DNA from: DASXMT01 sp963803065
Lineage (GTDB): Bacteria; Actinomycetota; Acidimicrobiia; Acidimicrobiales; RAAP-2
Direction: 5' to 3'
Length of the DNA: 64,000 nt
NCBI GenBank assembly: GCA_963803065.1
Contig: CAWDKW010000008.1
Span: 186,001 to 250,000, forward strand
Shown here: positions 38,415 through 47,516 of the stretch, piece after piece
How the letters are laid out: the number at the start of each line of letters is the position of its first letter
How positions within the stretch are numbered: position 1 is the stretch's first letter
The notes under the pieces: generated by a model
The model's input: the letters and a program-made list of their open reading frames with translations, nothing else
Databases searched by the model: none
Told to the model about the DNA's origin: nothing
Position numbers and translations under genes: made by a program

Positions 38415-38424
38415 AGGTTAGCAT
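38415..38424. promoter_or_regulatory. Overlapping divergent -10 elements for rpmB and the yloV-like gene
   Basis: On the plus strand TAGCAT (38419-38424) lies 7 nt before ATG 38432, suiting a leaderless transcript. On the minus strand TAACCT occupies 38420 down to 38415 and would give an rpmB leader of about 35 nt. The two hexamers share two bases. Confidence 0.45.
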
Positions 38425-38431
38425 CCTGCTC

Positions 38432-40162
38432 ATGGGGGCCTTGGAGACGCTCGGCGCATCGGACCTGCGAAGGTCGATCGGCGCCTTCCGTGACGCCCTC
38501 CGGGTCCACCAGGACGTCATCAACCGTCTCAACGTCTATCCGGTGCCCGACGGCGACACCGGCACCAACATGGCGCTGACCATGGAGTCGGTGGTCGCCG
38601 ACCTCGCCGAGCTCTGCGAAGTGCCGGCGTCGGACCGGCACCCGGGCCCGGGTGAGGATGCCGACCTGCCCGACCTCGCCGCCACCTGCAAGGCCATTGC
38701 CCACGGCTCCCTGATGGGTGCCCGAGGCAATTCCGGGGTCATCTTGTCCCAGCTCCTTCGGGGGATCGCCGACGAGCTCGGCGGCCTCCCCGGTCCGGCG
38801 GGCCCCGGCGACCTGGCCCGAGCGCTGACCCGGGCGAGTGGCCTCGCCCGCCAGGCCGTGATGCGCCCCGTGGAGGGAACCATCCTCACCGTTGCCGCCG
38901 CCGCCGGCCAGGGGGCGACCGGTGCCGCCGAACAGGGAAAGTCGCTGGTCGACGTGCTCGACGCCGCTCGCGACGGCGCGGCCGAGGCCCTGGCCCGGAC
39001 TCCGGAGCTGCTGCCGGTTCTGGCCCAGGCCGGGGTGGTCGACGCGGGCGGGTCAGGCTACCTCCTGATGTTCGACGCCCTCCTCTCGGTGGTGGACGGC
39101 CGGGCCATCCCCGACCCGCCGGAGCTCCCGGACAACTTCAATGCCGCCATTGCCGTGACCCACGGTGGGGGCGGGTCGATCGAGGGGATCGAGGCCTCGG
39201 CCCTGGCCGGCTTGCGCTACGAGGTGATGTACCTGCTCGAGGCGGCCGACGAGACCATTCCGTCCTTCAAGGAGGTTTGGGCCGGCATCGGGGACTCCAT
39301 CGTCGTCGTCGGCGGCGATGGCATGTGGAACTGCCACATCCACACCGATGACATCGGGGCCGCGGTCGAGGCGGCGCTCGATGCCGGGCGCCCCAGGAAG
39401 ATCCGGGTCACCGACCTCCTGGAGGAGGTGGAGGAGGAGCGTTGGGTCCGCGAGGGGGCGGACAACGCCGCCTACGGCGCCTCGGACGTGCCCCCGGGCC
39501 CCCCGCCCACCACCGGGGCGGTCGCCGTCGCCACCGGGGTGGGGATCGGGCGGATCTTCCGCTCCTTGGGCGTTCACCGGTTGATAGCCGGGGGCCAGTC
39601 GATGAACCCGTCCACGGCGCAGATCCTCGAGGCGGTCGATGCCCTCGGCTCCGACGAGGTGGTCATCTTGCCCAACAACAAGAACATCCGCCCGGTGGCC
39701 GAGAGCGTCGACGCCCTGACGACGAAGACCGTGCGGGTGATCCCAACCAACACCATCGCCGAGGGATTCGCCGCCTTGTTGGCCTACGACCCCGGGGCCC
39801 ACATCGACGCCAACGTCTCGGCCATGGAAGCCTCCGCCGAGCGGGTGGTGGCGGGCGAGGTGACCCAGGCGGTGCGGGACTCCGACAGCAGCGTCGGCCC
39901 GGTGAAGGCGTCGGACTGGATCGGGTTGTCGCGCCAGGGGATCGAGGCGGTGGCCGAGACGCTGCCCGCGGCTGCCTGTGCCCTGTTGGATGCGCTGGTC
40001 ACCGACGACCACGAGCTGGTCACGATCATCGAGGGGGAGGGGTCCGGCCCGGCCGATACCCGGCGGATCACCGAATGGCTCCGGGACAACCGACCCGGGG
40101 CCGAGTCGGAGGTCCACCACGGCGGCCAGCCCCTCTATCCGTATCTCTTCTCCATCGAGTGA
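38432..40162 (+). CDS. DAK2 domain protein, YloV/FakA-like fatty acid kinase component
   Basis: A 576-residue protein. The N-terminal DAK2/DhaL-like domain (about 1-210) has NVYPVPDGDTGTNMALTM with the Asp residues that hold Mg-ATP, and HGSLMGARGNSGVILSQLLRG. The remainder matches the FakA middle and C-terminal domains, including GDGMWNCHIHTDDIG and VILPNNKNI. In Firmicutes FakA phosphorylates fatty acids held by FakB (DegV). No fakB is in the window. The position directly before recG is widely conserved, which supports the assignment. Confidence 0.9.
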   Translation: MGALETLGASDLRRSIGAFRDALRVHQDVINRLNVYPVPDGDTGTNMALTMESVVADLAELCEVPASDRHPGPGEDADLPDLAATCKAIAHGSLMGARGNSGVILSQLLRGIADELGGLPGPAGPGDLARALTRASGLARQAVMRPVEGTILTVAAAAGQGATGAAEQGKSLVDVLDAARDGAAEALARTPELLPVLAQAGVVDAGGSGYLLMFDALLSVVDGRAIPDPPELPDNFNAAIAVTHGGGGSIEGIEASALAGLRYEVMYLLEAADETIPSFKEVWAGIGDSIVVVGGDGMWNCHIHTDDIGAAVEAALDAGRPRKIRVTDLLEEVEEERWVREGADNAAYGASDVPPGPPPTTGAVAVATGVGIGRIFRSLGVHRLIAGGQSMNPSTAQILEAVDALGSDEVVILPNNKNIRPVAESVDALTTKTVRVIPTNTIAEGFAALLAYDPGAHIDANVSAMEASAERVVAGEVTQAVRDSDSSVGPVKASDWIGLSRQGIEAVAETLPAAACALLDALVTDDHELVTIIEGEGSGPADTRRITEWLRDNRPGAESEVHHGGQPLYPYLFSIE

Positions 40163-42486
40163 CGGAGCCGGCTGCCGGAGCACCCGGCGCGAAGGCCGGA
40201 GGCACCGGGTCGGCCGGGTCGCCCGGGTCGGCCGGGTCGGCCGGGTCGGCCGGGTCCCCGGGCGGGGTCGCCGACGTCCCCGGGCGCAAGCTGCGCCAGC
40301 TGGCCGAGCTCCCGGTCACGGTGCTGAAGGGGGTGGGGGCAGCATCGGGCCGCGAGCTGGCCGAATTGGGCATCGAGAGCGTTCTCGACCTTCTCACCGA
40401 CTACCCGCGGCGCTACATCGACGGCACTCGACTCGCCCCGTTGCGTGACCTGCGGGTGGGGGAGACCGCGTCCGTCCTGGCCACGGTGCGCCGAGTGAAC
40501 CGCCCACCGTCCGGCCGCTACCGGCGCGGGCCGACCCGGGTGGAGCTCGACGTCAGCGACGGCACCGGCCACTCGAAGGTCGTCTTCTTCAATCAGGCGT
40601 GGCGGGCCAAGCAGTTGCCCGTGGGCACCCTGGCCCTGTTCTTCGGAAAGCTCGGCACCTATCGGGACAACCGCCAGATGGTGAACCCCACCGTCAACGT
40701 CGTGCGGGCACCGGGTGGCGCTGACGACGACGGGAAGGGGGCTGCGGCCGAGAACGGAGACGCAACCGGGCGCATCTATCCCATCTACCCCCTCTCCGAG
40801 AAGGCCGACCTCACCTCCACCCGCATCTCCTCGTTCGTAGCCGAGGCCCTCGAGCGGGCCGGGCCCTTCGCCGATCCGCTCCCCTCCCGATGGCGCGGCC
40901 AATTCGAGCTCACCAGGCGAACCCAGGCATTCCACGACATCCACCGACCGGCCACCATGGCCGACCCTGAACCGGCCCGGCGGCGGCTCGCCTTCGACGA
41001 GCTGTTCCGGCTCCAGCTGGCGCTGGTGCTCCGACAGCGCCGGCTCGAGTCCGACGCCCGCGGCATCCGCCACCTGCTGACCGGCCCGGTCGACGGGCAG
41101 CCCTCGCTGCTCGACCAGTTCCTTTCCGGGCTGGCCTTCGAGCTGACCCGGGCCCAGCGCGCCGCCATCGCCGCCATCGCCGCCGACCTGTCTGGCTCGC
41201 TGCCCATGCACCGGCTGCTCCAGGGCGACGTGGGGGCGGGCAAGACCGTGGTGGCCGTGGCCGCGTTGTTGGTCGCCGTCCAGGGCGGCCATCAGGGCGC
41301 CCTCATGGCCCCGACCGAGGTCCTGGCCGAGCAGCATTTCCTCGGGGTTCGGTCCCTGCTCGACGGGCTGACCGTCCCTGACCCGGCCACCCTGGCGGGG
41401 GACCGCCCCCTTCGGGTCGCCCTGTTGACCTCGAAGACGCCGGCGGCCGAGCGGGCGAAGTTGCATCGGGGCCTGGTCGACGGGGGCGTCGATCTGCTCA
41501 TCGGTACCCATGCCCTGTTGACCGACGAGGTCCGGTTCCGTTCCCTCGGGGCGGTGGTGATCGACGAGCAGCACCGCTTCGGGGTGGAGCAGCGCGCCGC
41601 TCTCAAGGCCAAGGGGAGGGGGGACGACGGCCTCGGCGCCGATCCGGACCTGTTGGTGATGACGGCGACGCCGATCCCCCGCACTGCGGCCATGGTCGTG
41701 TTCGGCGACCTGGACATGACCACCATCGACGAGCTGCCCCCCGGCCGGACACCGGTCACGACGCTGTGGGCCAAGACGGACGCCGACGAAGCTGCGGCGT
41801 GGGAGCGGGTGCGGGCCGAGGCGGCCGCCGGGCATCGCGCCTTCGTGGTGTGCCCGCTGGTCGAGGGGTCGGAGCGGGTCCAGGCCGCCTCGGCCACCGA
41901 GGAGGCCGCACGGCTGCAGGCCGAGGAGCTGGCCGGGCTGCGCATCGGTCTCCTGCACGGGCAGATGCGCCCGTCCGAGAAGGAGACGGTGATGGCCGAC
42001 TTCCGGTCCGGTGTGCTCGACGTGTTGGTGGCCACCACGGTCATCGAGGTCGGGGTGGACGTGCCCGAGGCGACGGTGATGGTCATCGAGGATGCCGACC
42101 GGTTCGGGATCGCCCAGCTCCATCAGCTGCGCGGCCGGGTGGGCCGGGGGCGCGACCCGTCGTGGTGCTACCTGCTGTCCGAGAGCGAGGCGCCCGAGGC
42201 CGCCGCCCGACTGTCGGCCATGGAGCGCACCACCGACGGCTTCGAGCTGGCCGACGTGGACCTGGAGCTCCGGGGCGAGGGCACGATCCTGGGCGCCAGG
42301 CAGAAGGGACGAAGCGACCTGAAGCTGGCCTCGCTGCTGCGCGACCGCGACCTCGTCGTCCAGGCCCGGGAGGCGGCGGTGTCGATCGTGGCCGACGACC
42401 CGCTCCTCGGTGCCCACCAGCTGCTCGAGGAGGAACTTCGGCTCTTCATCGACGACGACGAGGCCGAGTTCTTGTTCAAGAGCTGA
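40159..42486 (+). CDS. recG: ATP-dependent DNA helicase RecG
   Basis: A 775-residue helicase that remodels stalled replication forks. After an N-terminal GSA/GSP repeat extension (about 14-36) come the wedge/OB domain (about 60-200), Walker A GDVGAGKTVVA (about 356), DEQHRFG (motif II, about 468), TATPIPRT (motif III), HGQMRPSEK and VIEVGVDVPEATVM, the QLHQLRGRVGRG motif VI, and the TRG-like C-terminus. The GTG overlaps the upstream stop. Confidence 0.97.
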   Translation: MTEPAAGAPGAKAGGTGSAGSPGSAGSAGSAGSPGGVADVPGRKLRQLAELPVTVLKGVGAASGRELAELGIESVLDLLTDYPRRYIDGTRLAPLRDLRVGETASVLATVRRVNRPPSGRYRRGPTRVELDVSDGTGHSKVVFFNQAWRAKQLPVGTLALFFGKLGTYRDNRQMVNPTVNVVRAPGGADDDGKGAAAENGDATGRIYPIYPLSEKADLTSTRISSFVAEALERAGPFADPLPSRWRGQFELTRRTQAFHDIHRPATMADPEPARRRLAFDELFRLQLALVLRQRRLESDARGIRHLLTGPVDGQPSLLDQFLSGLAFELTRAQRAAIAAIAADLSGSLPMHRLLQGDVGAGKTVVAVAALLVAVQGGHQGALMAPTEVLAEQHFLGVRSLLDGLTVPDPATLAGDRPLRVALLTSKTPAAERAKLHRGLVDGGVDLLIGTHALLTDEVRFRSLGAVVIDEQHRFGVEQRAALKAKGRGDDGLGADPDLLVMTATPIPRTAAMVVFGDLDMTTIDELPPGRTPVTTLWAKTDADEAAAWERVRAEAAAGHRAFVVCPLVEGSERVQAASATEEAARLQAEELAGLRIGLLHGQMRPSEKETVMADFRSGVLDVLVATTVIEVGVDVPEATVMVIEDADRFGIAQLHQLRGRVGRGRDPSWCYLLSESEAPEAAARLSAMERTTDGFELADVDLELRGEGTILGARQKGRSDLKLASLLRDRDLVVQAREAAVSIVADDPLLGAHQLLEEELRLFIDDDEAEFLFKS
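40201..40262. repeat. 9-bp tandem repeat coding Gly-Ser-Ala in RecG
   Basis: Repeated GGGTCGGCC units with a few GGGTCGCCC variants encode alternating GSA and GSP in the disordered N-terminus of RecG. Confidence 0.85.
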
Positions 42487-42509
42487 GCAGGGCGGCCGGG
42501 CACCGCCGG

Positions 42510-42515
42510 TAGGCT
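42510..42515 (+). promoter_or_regulatory. Putative -10 element (TAGGCT) for leaderless rsmD
   Basis: TAGGCT ends 6 nt before the rsmD GTG at 42522. No ribosome-binding site lies between. Confidence 0.45.
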
Positions 42516-42521
42516 TGTGGC

Positions 42522-43079
42522 GTGCGAGTCATCGGTGGTGAGCTGCGGGGGAGGCGGCTCCATGCCCCGCCGTCGAGGGCCGTGCGGCCGACCTCCGATC
42601 GGGTGCGCGAGGCCATCTTCGACATCCTCTTCAGCCTGGGCGGGGTCGACGGCCTGCAGGTGGCCGACCTCTTTGCCGGGTCCGGCGCCCTCGGGATCGA
42701 GGCCCTGTCCCGAGGGGCGGCGTCGGTGACCTTCGTGGAAAACGACCCGGCCTCGATCGCCTGCATCGGCGAGAACCTGGCCAGGGTCGGGCTCGGCGAC
42801 GCCGAGCGGGATGGCGACGCCACCGTGGTGCGCGCCGACGTCGAGTCCTGGGTGTCGAGCACCGTGTCCCGCTACGACCTCATCCTCTGCGACCCCCCCT
42901 ACGCGTACGAGGGATGGCCCCAGCTCGTCGGGCAGCTTCCTGCCGACCTCGCCGTGTTGGAATCGGGGACGGAAATTGTCGCCCCAGAGGGGTGGAGGGT
43001 CATCAAGAGCAGACGGTATGGCAGTACGCTCGTGACAGTGGCCCGGCCGGATCGGGTGGCAGAGAAAGGTGTTCTGTGA
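42522..43079 (+). CDS. rsmD: 16S rRNA (guanine-966-N2)-methyltransferase
   Basis: A 185-residue SAM-dependent methyltransferase. It shows the family start MRVIGGELRGRRL, RPTSDRVREAIFDIL, motif I DLFAGSGALGIEALSRGA, and the catalytic ILCDPPY (motif IV). It modifies G966 of 16S rRNA. It overlaps coaD by 4 bp, and the rsmD-coaD pairing is common. Confidence 0.96.
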   Translation: MRVIGGELRGRRLHAPPSRAVRPTSDRVREAIFDILFSLGGVDGLQVADLFAGSGALGIEALSRGAASVTFVENDPASIACIGENLARVGLGDAERDGDATVVRADVESWVSSTVSRYDLILCDPPYAYEGWPQLVGQLPADLAVLESGTEIVAPEGWRVIKSRRYGSTLVTVARPDRVAEKGVL

Positions 43080-43558
43080 GGATCGCGCTCATTCCAGGAT
43101 CGTTCGACCCCGTGCACAACGGTCATCTCGAGGTGATCGAGCGAGCCGCCCGCCTCTTCGACGAGGTGGTCGTGGCCGCCCTCCGCAACCCGCAGAAGAG
43201 CCAGGTGCTCTTCGACCTCGACGAGCGCAAGGAGATGCTCGAGGAATCGGTCACCCATCTGGCCAACGTGCGGATCGTATCGGTGTCCACCCTGGTGGTG
43301 AACGTGGCCGCCGACGTCGGGGCCAGCGCCATCGTGAAGGGCCTCCGCGCCGTGTCCGACTTCGAGAACGAGCTGCAGATGGCCCAGATGAACAAGCAAT
43401 TGTCCGGGGTGGAGACCTTGTTCATACCGACCAGCTCGGCCCACTCGTTCATCGCCTCCCGGCTGTTGCGGGAGGTCGCCCGCTTCGGCGGGGATGTGAA
43501 CGCCTTCGTCCCCAAGGTGGTGGCCCTCCGCCTTCAAGAGAAGTTCGCCGGTGAGTGA
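43076..43558 (+). CDS. coaD: Phosphopantetheine adenylyltransferase
   Basis: A 160-residue nucleotidyltransferase for the penultimate step of CoA synthesis. It has the HxGH motif in PGSFDPVHNGHLEVI, KGLRAVSDFENELQMAQMN for phosphopantetheine binding, and PTSSAHSFIASRLLRE with the ISSS-like loop. The GTG overlaps the rsmD stop (GTGA). Confidence 0.97.
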   Translation: MRIALIPGSFDPVHNGHLEVIERAARLFDEVVVAALRNPQKSQVLFDLDERKEMLEESVTHLANVRIVSVSTLVVNVAADVGASAIVKGLRAVSDFENELQMAQMNKQLSGVETLFIPTSSAHSFIASRLLREVARFGGDVNAFVPKVVALRLQEKFAGE

Positions 43559-44204
43559 GTTGTTCGAGGACCTCGACCAGCAGCGGGCGGCGGGCGCCGA
43601 GCGCGACGCCGAAGCTCTGGTCCGGCAGGCGCTCGAGCTCGTCGAGAACGCCAAGCAGATGCCCCTGTCCGCCTCGGTGCTCATCTCCAAAGAAGAGGTG
43701 GCCGAGCTCCTGCACGCCGCCCTGCAGCGGATGCCCGACGAGCTCCGCCAGGCCCGCTGGCTGCTGAAGGAGCGGGAGGACTTCATCGCCGAGAAGTCCC
43801 GTGAGGCCGACGTGCTCTTGGAGGAGGTCCGGGTCCAGGCCGAGCGCATGGTGCAGCGCACCGAGATCGTGCGCCAGGCCAACCATGTCGCCCAACGCAT
43901 CTTGGACGACGCCAACGAGGAGGCGCGCCGCCTTCGCCACGAGGTCGAGGACTACGCCGACCAGAAACTGGCCAGCTTCGAGATCGTCTTGGACCGGACG
44001 ATGAAGACCGTCCGGGCCGGGCGCGAGAAGCTCCAGGTCTCACCGATTCCGCCGGTGGAGATCGGCGATCAGGGGGACACCTCCTTGGCGCCCTCCGTCG
44101 GGCACTCGGGGGAGCCGGGCGCACTGGGCCCCCCAGACGGGTCAGGCGCGGCCGGCGGGGCGGCCGAGGACCCGGACGGCTTCTTCGACCAGGACCTCGA
44201 CTGA
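43551..44204 (+). CDS. Coiled-coil DivIVA-like protein
   Basis: A 217-residue protein with no membrane segment. Residues about 40-165 are predicted by eye to be long amphipathic helices (EEVAELLHAALQRMPDELRQAR, then a long EVRVQAERM...RRLRHEVEDYADQKL segment), ending in a disordered acidic Gly/Pro tail. The gene sits between coaD and yceD exactly as the Rv2927c-type DivIVA-like gene does in mycobacteria. A role in polar growth or cell-wall organisation is inferred only from that family. It starts at a GTG overlapping coaD by 8 bp. Confidence 0.75.
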   Translation: MSELFEDLDQQRAAGAERDAEALVRQALELVENAKQMPLSASVLISKEEVAELLHAALQRMPDELRQARWLLKEREDFIAEKSREADVLLEEVRVQAERMVQRTEIVRQANHVAQRILDDANEEARRLRHEVEDYADQKLASFEIVLDRTMKTVRAGREKLQVSPIPPVEIGDQGDTSLAPSVGHSGEPGALGPPDGSGAAGGAAEDPDGFFDQDLD

Positions 44205-44209
44205 GCGGG

Positions 44210-44887
44210 ATGGACCCGGTGCGGTCTGCACCCCATCGGCACCCCACCCGGCCGGCTCCGGACCCCGGTGACACCGCCCGCTCACAGGAGCGCCCCTCTG
44301 GTCGCGGGCCGTTCATCGTCCCGGCGGCCAAGCTCCGCCGGGTGCCGGGAACGGTCAGGCACGAGGTTCGCCAGGCTCCCATCGAGGACCTGGCCACGAT
44401 GGGAGCCTCGGTGCCCGAGGGTGCGCCGGTCACCGTCGAGGTCACGCTGTCCTCGTATCCGGGCGGGGTGATGGCGTCGGGCACGGTCGATGCACCGTGG
44501 ACCGCTGAGTGCCGGCGGTGCGGTCGACCCGTCGACGGCGGGATCCGTGCCACCGTGCGAGAGCGCTATGTCGAAGGGGCCGAAGCCGACGTGGGCGGGG
44601 CCGGCCCGGGCGGGGCGCGGCCTGCCGCGGCCGAGCTGGCCGGTGCCGCGCTGGACGACGACGCCTATCCGCTCGAGGGCGATCTCCTCGATCTGGAGCC
44701 CCTGGCCAGGGATGCGGTGCTCTTGGAGCTCCCACTGGCCCCGCTGTGCGACGAGGACTGCCTGGGCCTGTGCCCCCAGTGCGGGATCAACCGCAACGAG
44801 GAGGCCTGTTCGTGTGAGCAGCCCGCCGATCCGCGGTGGTCTGCCCTGGACGTGCTGCGTGACCAGGGCCCGCTCGGAGAGGCGTAG
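44210..44887 (+). CDS. DUF177/YceD family protein
   Basis: A 225-residue protein implicated by family in 23S rRNA accumulation. The core includes GTVDAPWTAECRRCGRPV, the DLLDLEPLARDAVLLELPLAPLC segment and a zinc-type cluster CPQCGINRNEEACSC, followed by DPRWSALDVL. The first 30 or so residues are Pro/Arg-rich and not conserved. It lies directly before rpmF, the near-universal partner of yceD. Confidence 0.92.
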   Translation: MDPVRSAPHRHPTRPAPDPGDTARSQERPSGRGPFIVPAAKLRRVPGTVRHEVRQAPIEDLATMGASVPEGAPVTVEVTLSSYPGGVMASGTVDAPWTAECRRCGRPVDGGIRATVRERYVEGAEADVGGAGPGGARPAAAELAGAALDDDAYPLEGDLLDLEPLARDAVLLELPLAPLCDEDCLGLCPQCGINRNEEACSCEQPADPRWSALDVLRDQGPLGEA

Positions 44888-44890
44888 AAT
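44885..44890 (+). promoter_or_regulatory. Putative internal -10 element (TAGAAT) before rpmF
   Basis: TAGAAT overlaps the yceD stop codon and ends 9 nt before the rpmF ATG. It could give an additional short-leader transcript for rpmF-plsX. No Shine-Dalgarno is evident. Confidence 0.35.
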
Positions 44891-44899
44891 ACCGCTCCT

Positions 44900-45079
44900 A
44901 TGGCCGTCCCCAAGAAGAAGACCTCCAAGTCGAAGAGTCGCAGCCGCCGCGCGTCCAACTGGGTGCTGCGGGCCCCGGCCCGCTCGGTGTGCCCGCAGTG
45001 CTCGCACGCCAAGCTTCCCCATGTCGTGTGCCCGAATTGCGGGTGGTACAAGGGTCGCCAGGCGATCGAAGTCGACTAG
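44900..45079 (+). CDS. rpmF: Ribosomal protein bL32, zinc-binding form
   Basis: A 59-residue protein beginning MAVPKKKTSKSKSRSRRASNW, with CPQC and CPNC pairs that bind zinc (C+ type), and ending GWYKGRQAIEVD. It lies 12 bp after yceD and its TAG overlaps the first base of the plsX GTG. Confidence 0.96.
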   Translation: MAVPKKKTSKSKSRSRRASNWVLRAPARSVCPQCSHAKLPHVVCPNCGWYKGRQAIEVD

Positions 45080-46170
45080 TGGCCCGCGGGGGCGAGCGGC
45101 CGAGCGGCGAGGCGTTCGCCGCACTCCCGGTCGCGGTCGACGCCATGGGTGGCGACCGGGCCCCGGGCGAGATCATCGCCGGTGCCCGCCGGGTCTCCGA
45201 GCGGTCGGGCATCCCGGTGCTCCTGGTGGGGCGACCCGACGCGTTGGTGGACACCGGCGGCCTTCCCGAGCTCCACGCCTCGGAGGTCATCGGGATGGAC
45301 GACGACCCCGGCCAGGGGGTTCGCCGCAAGAAGGACTCCTCGTTGGTGCGGGCAGCCGAGGCGGTGCGGGACGGCAAGGCGCTGGCCATGGTCTCCGCCG
45401 GCAACACCGGGGCCACCATGGCATCGGCCCTCCTGCGGATGGGGAGGCTGCCCGGCGTGATCCGGCCGGCCATCGCCACCCCCATCCCCAATCCGGGAAC
45501 CGATCGCCCGCCCAGCGTCCTGCTCGACTCAGGGGCGAACGCCGAGTGCAACCCGCAGATGCTCGTGCAGTTCGCCCAGATGGGGGCGGCCTTCGTCACC
45601 GAGCGATACGGGGTCGGGTCCCCGACGGTCGCCCTGTTGTCGATCGGCGAGGAGAAGTCGAAGGGGACGCCCTTGGAAAAGGAGACCCACGCCCTGCTGT
45701 CGGCCGGGGCCGGCGGTCCGGGCCTGGAGTTCATCGGCAACGTCGAGGGCAGGGACTTCTTCCAGGGTGTGGCCGACGTCATCGTGACCGACGGGTTCAC
45801 CGGCAACGTGGCCCTGAAGACGATGGAGGGCTCCATGAAGTTTCTCATCGGTGCCCTGACCGAGATCCTGGCCCGCGACGACCTGAAGGAGGCGGCGGAC
45901 ATGCTCTACCCCCACCTTCTGCCCCTGGCCGCGGAGCTCGACCCCGACGGGACCGGGGGGGCCATGCTCCTCGGGGTCAACGGGGTCTGTGTGATCAGCC
46001 ACGGGTCGTCGTCGGCGGTGTCGATGGTCAATGCCATCACCGTCGCCCACGACCTGGCCGTGGCCGGGCTGGTGGAGCACGTGGCCGGTGCGGTGACCGA
46101 GGTGCACGGTGGCCGAGGGCTGAGGGTTGGGGGCGGCCGGCCGGGGCGGGCCCTGACCGCTACCGGCTGA
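45079..46170 (+). CDS. plsX: Phosphate acyltransferase PlsX
   Basis: A 363-residue enzyme that makes acyl-phosphate from acyl-ACP for phospholipid synthesis. Family segments are VAVDAMGGDRAPGEIIAGA, VSAGNTGATMASALL, LLDSGANAECNP, FIGNVEGRDFF, VIVTDGFTGNVALKTMEG and VNGVCVISHGSS. In many bacteria plsX is followed by acpP and rnc; here acpP lies about 7.6 kb further on, after an inserted block. The GTG overlaps the rpmF stop by one base. Confidence 0.95.
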   Translation: MARGGERPSGEAFAALPVAVDAMGGDRAPGEIIAGARRVSERSGIPVLLVGRPDALVDTGGLPELHASEVIGMDDDPGQGVRRKKDSSLVRAAEAVRDGKALAMVSAGNTGATMASALLRMGRLPGVIRPAIATPIPNPGTDRPPSVLLDSGANAECNPQMLVQFAQMGAAFVTERYGVGSPTVALLSIGEEKSKGTPLEKETHALLSAGAGGPGLEFIGNVEGRDFFQGVADVIVTDGFTGNVALKTMEGSMKFLIGALTEILARDDLKEAADMLYPHLLPLAAELDPDGTGGAMLLGVNGVCVISHGSSSAVSMVNAITVAHDLAVAGLVEHVAGAVTEVHGGRGLRVGGGRPGRALTATG

Positions 46171-47434
46171 GCAGGTCCCGAGCGATGTGGGTGATTTGGA
46201 TCTCGTCGGTCCCGGCGTAGATCTGGAACACCTTGGCGTCGCGGGCCAGCTGCTCCACCCGGAACTCGGACATGTAGCCGTTGCCCCCGAAGAGCTGCAC
46301 GGCCTCCATGGCGACCTCGGAGGCCGATTGGGCCGAGTACAGCTTCATGGCCGATGCCTCGGCCAGGGACAGGCTCTTTCCGGCCGCCGACAGCTCGATG
46401 TGGCGGAAGACCAGGTTCTGCACGTTGAGCCGTGCTACCTCCATCTTGGCCAGCTTCAGTTGGATGAGCTGCCGGTCGCCGATGGGGGAGCCCCAGAGCT
46501 GGCGGTCCTTGGCGTAGGCCACCGACAGGTTCAGGCATTCCTCGATCAGACCGAGGGACATGGCCGCCAACCCCGCCCGCTCCTGGACGAAGTTGTCCCT
46601 GGCCGACTGGCGGCCGCCGCCGTCACCCACTTCCTCGGTCCCGCCCAAGAGGTGGTCGGCGCGGACACGGACATCGGACAAGAAGAGCTCGCCGGTCGGC
46701 GAGGAGTGCAGGCCCATCTTGCGGAAGGGCTTGGACTGCTCCAGGCCGGGCATGCCCTTGTCCAGGACGAAGGTGAGGACCTGGCGATCCCGCACCGGCG
46801 TGTCGGTCCCGTCGTCGAGCTTGGCGTAGAACACGATGGTGTCGGCGAAGGGGCCGTTGGTGATGAACGTCTTGTTGCCGTTGAGGATGTACTCGTCGCC
46901 GTCCCGCCGGGCCGAGGCCAACATGCCGCCCAGGGCGTCGGACCCCGAGTCGGGCTCGGTGATGGCCCAGGCCCCGATCTTGTCCAGGGTGAGGAGGTCG
47001 AGCCCCCAACGCTCCATCTGGGCCGGGGTGCCCCGCTTCATGACCGTGCCTGCAGCCAGCCCCACGCTCACGCCCATGGCAGTGACGATGCCGGGGCAGT
47101 AGTGGCACAGCTCGATGATCGGGATCAGGGCGAGGGCCGCCGCCCCCCCGTCGCCCCCGGACGGGCGGCCCGAGCTCTCGCCGGACGCCCGGGTCGAGCC
47201 CTCGTCGGCCGCCCGCGTGCTGGCTGGCGAGCCCGACGCCTTCTTCGCGAGCTGGTTCTTGAACCGGTCCCTGGCCATCTGGTCCATGCCGAAGGTGGCG
47301 TAGAGCTTGCGCATGATGTCGTAGGGGGGAAGGTCGCCGTGCTCGAGGTCGTCGATGTTGGGCACCACCTCGGACTCGATGAACCGACGGATGGCGTCCC
47401 GGATCATCAGCTGCTCCTCGGACCATTCGAACAC
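46160..47434 (-). CDS. Acyl-CoA dehydrogenase with an inserted low-complexity loop
   Basis: A 424-residue FAD enzyme for the alpha-beta dehydrogenation of acyl-CoA. Recognisable parts are WAITEPDSGSDALGGM (FAD/substrate loop), NGNKTFITNGPFADTIVFYAK, the QLWGSPIGDRQLIQLKLAKM segment and a C-terminal QLFGGNGYMSEFRVEQLARDAKVFQIYAGTDEIQ-type end with the dinucleotide contacts. An extra Ser/Gly/Arg-rich stretch of about 40 residues (near 57-95) interrupts the N-terminal helical domain. Its 3' end overlaps plsX by 11 bp on the opposite strand. Confidence 0.92.
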   Translation of the reverse strand: MFEWSEEQLMIRDAIRRFIESEVVPNIDDLEHGDLPPYDIMRKLYATFGMDQMARDRFKNQLAKKASGSPASTRAADEGSTRASGESSGRPSGGDGGAAALALIPIIELCHYCPGIVTAMGVSVGLAAGTVMKRGTPAQMERWGLDLLTLDKIGAWAITEPDSGSDALGGMLASARRDGDEYILNGNKTFITNGPFADTIVFYAKLDDGTDTPVRDRQVLTFVLDKGMPGLEQSKPFRKMGLHSSPTGELFLSDVRVRADHLLGGTEEVGDGGGRQSARDNFVQERAGLAAMSLGLIEECLNLSVAYAKDRQLWGSPIGDRQLIQLKLAKMEVARLNVQNLVFRHIELSAAGKSLSLAEASAMKLYSAQSASEVAMEAVQLFGGNGYMSEFRVEQLARDAKVFQIYAGTDEIQITHIARDLLSR

Positions 47435-47504
47435 TGTGGACCTCCCGGATTCGTGGTGGGCGCGATGGCCGCCCGACCGGGGCCAAGGCTAACCGTCTGC
47501 GACG

Positions 47505-47510
47505 TACAGT
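47505..47510 (+). promoter_or_regulatory. Putative -10 element (TACAGT) for the leaderless globin gene
   Basis: TACAGT ends 6 nt before the GTG at 47517, the same geometry as for rsmD and the DUF3151 gene. Confidence 0.5.
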
Positions 47511-47516
47511 CATCTG

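Noticed and set aside
43551..44204. ATP synthase b-subunit-like assignment for the coiled-coil gene
   Set aside because: It has helical similarity only, no membrane helix and no atp genes nearby; the DivIVA-like assignment from synteny is better.
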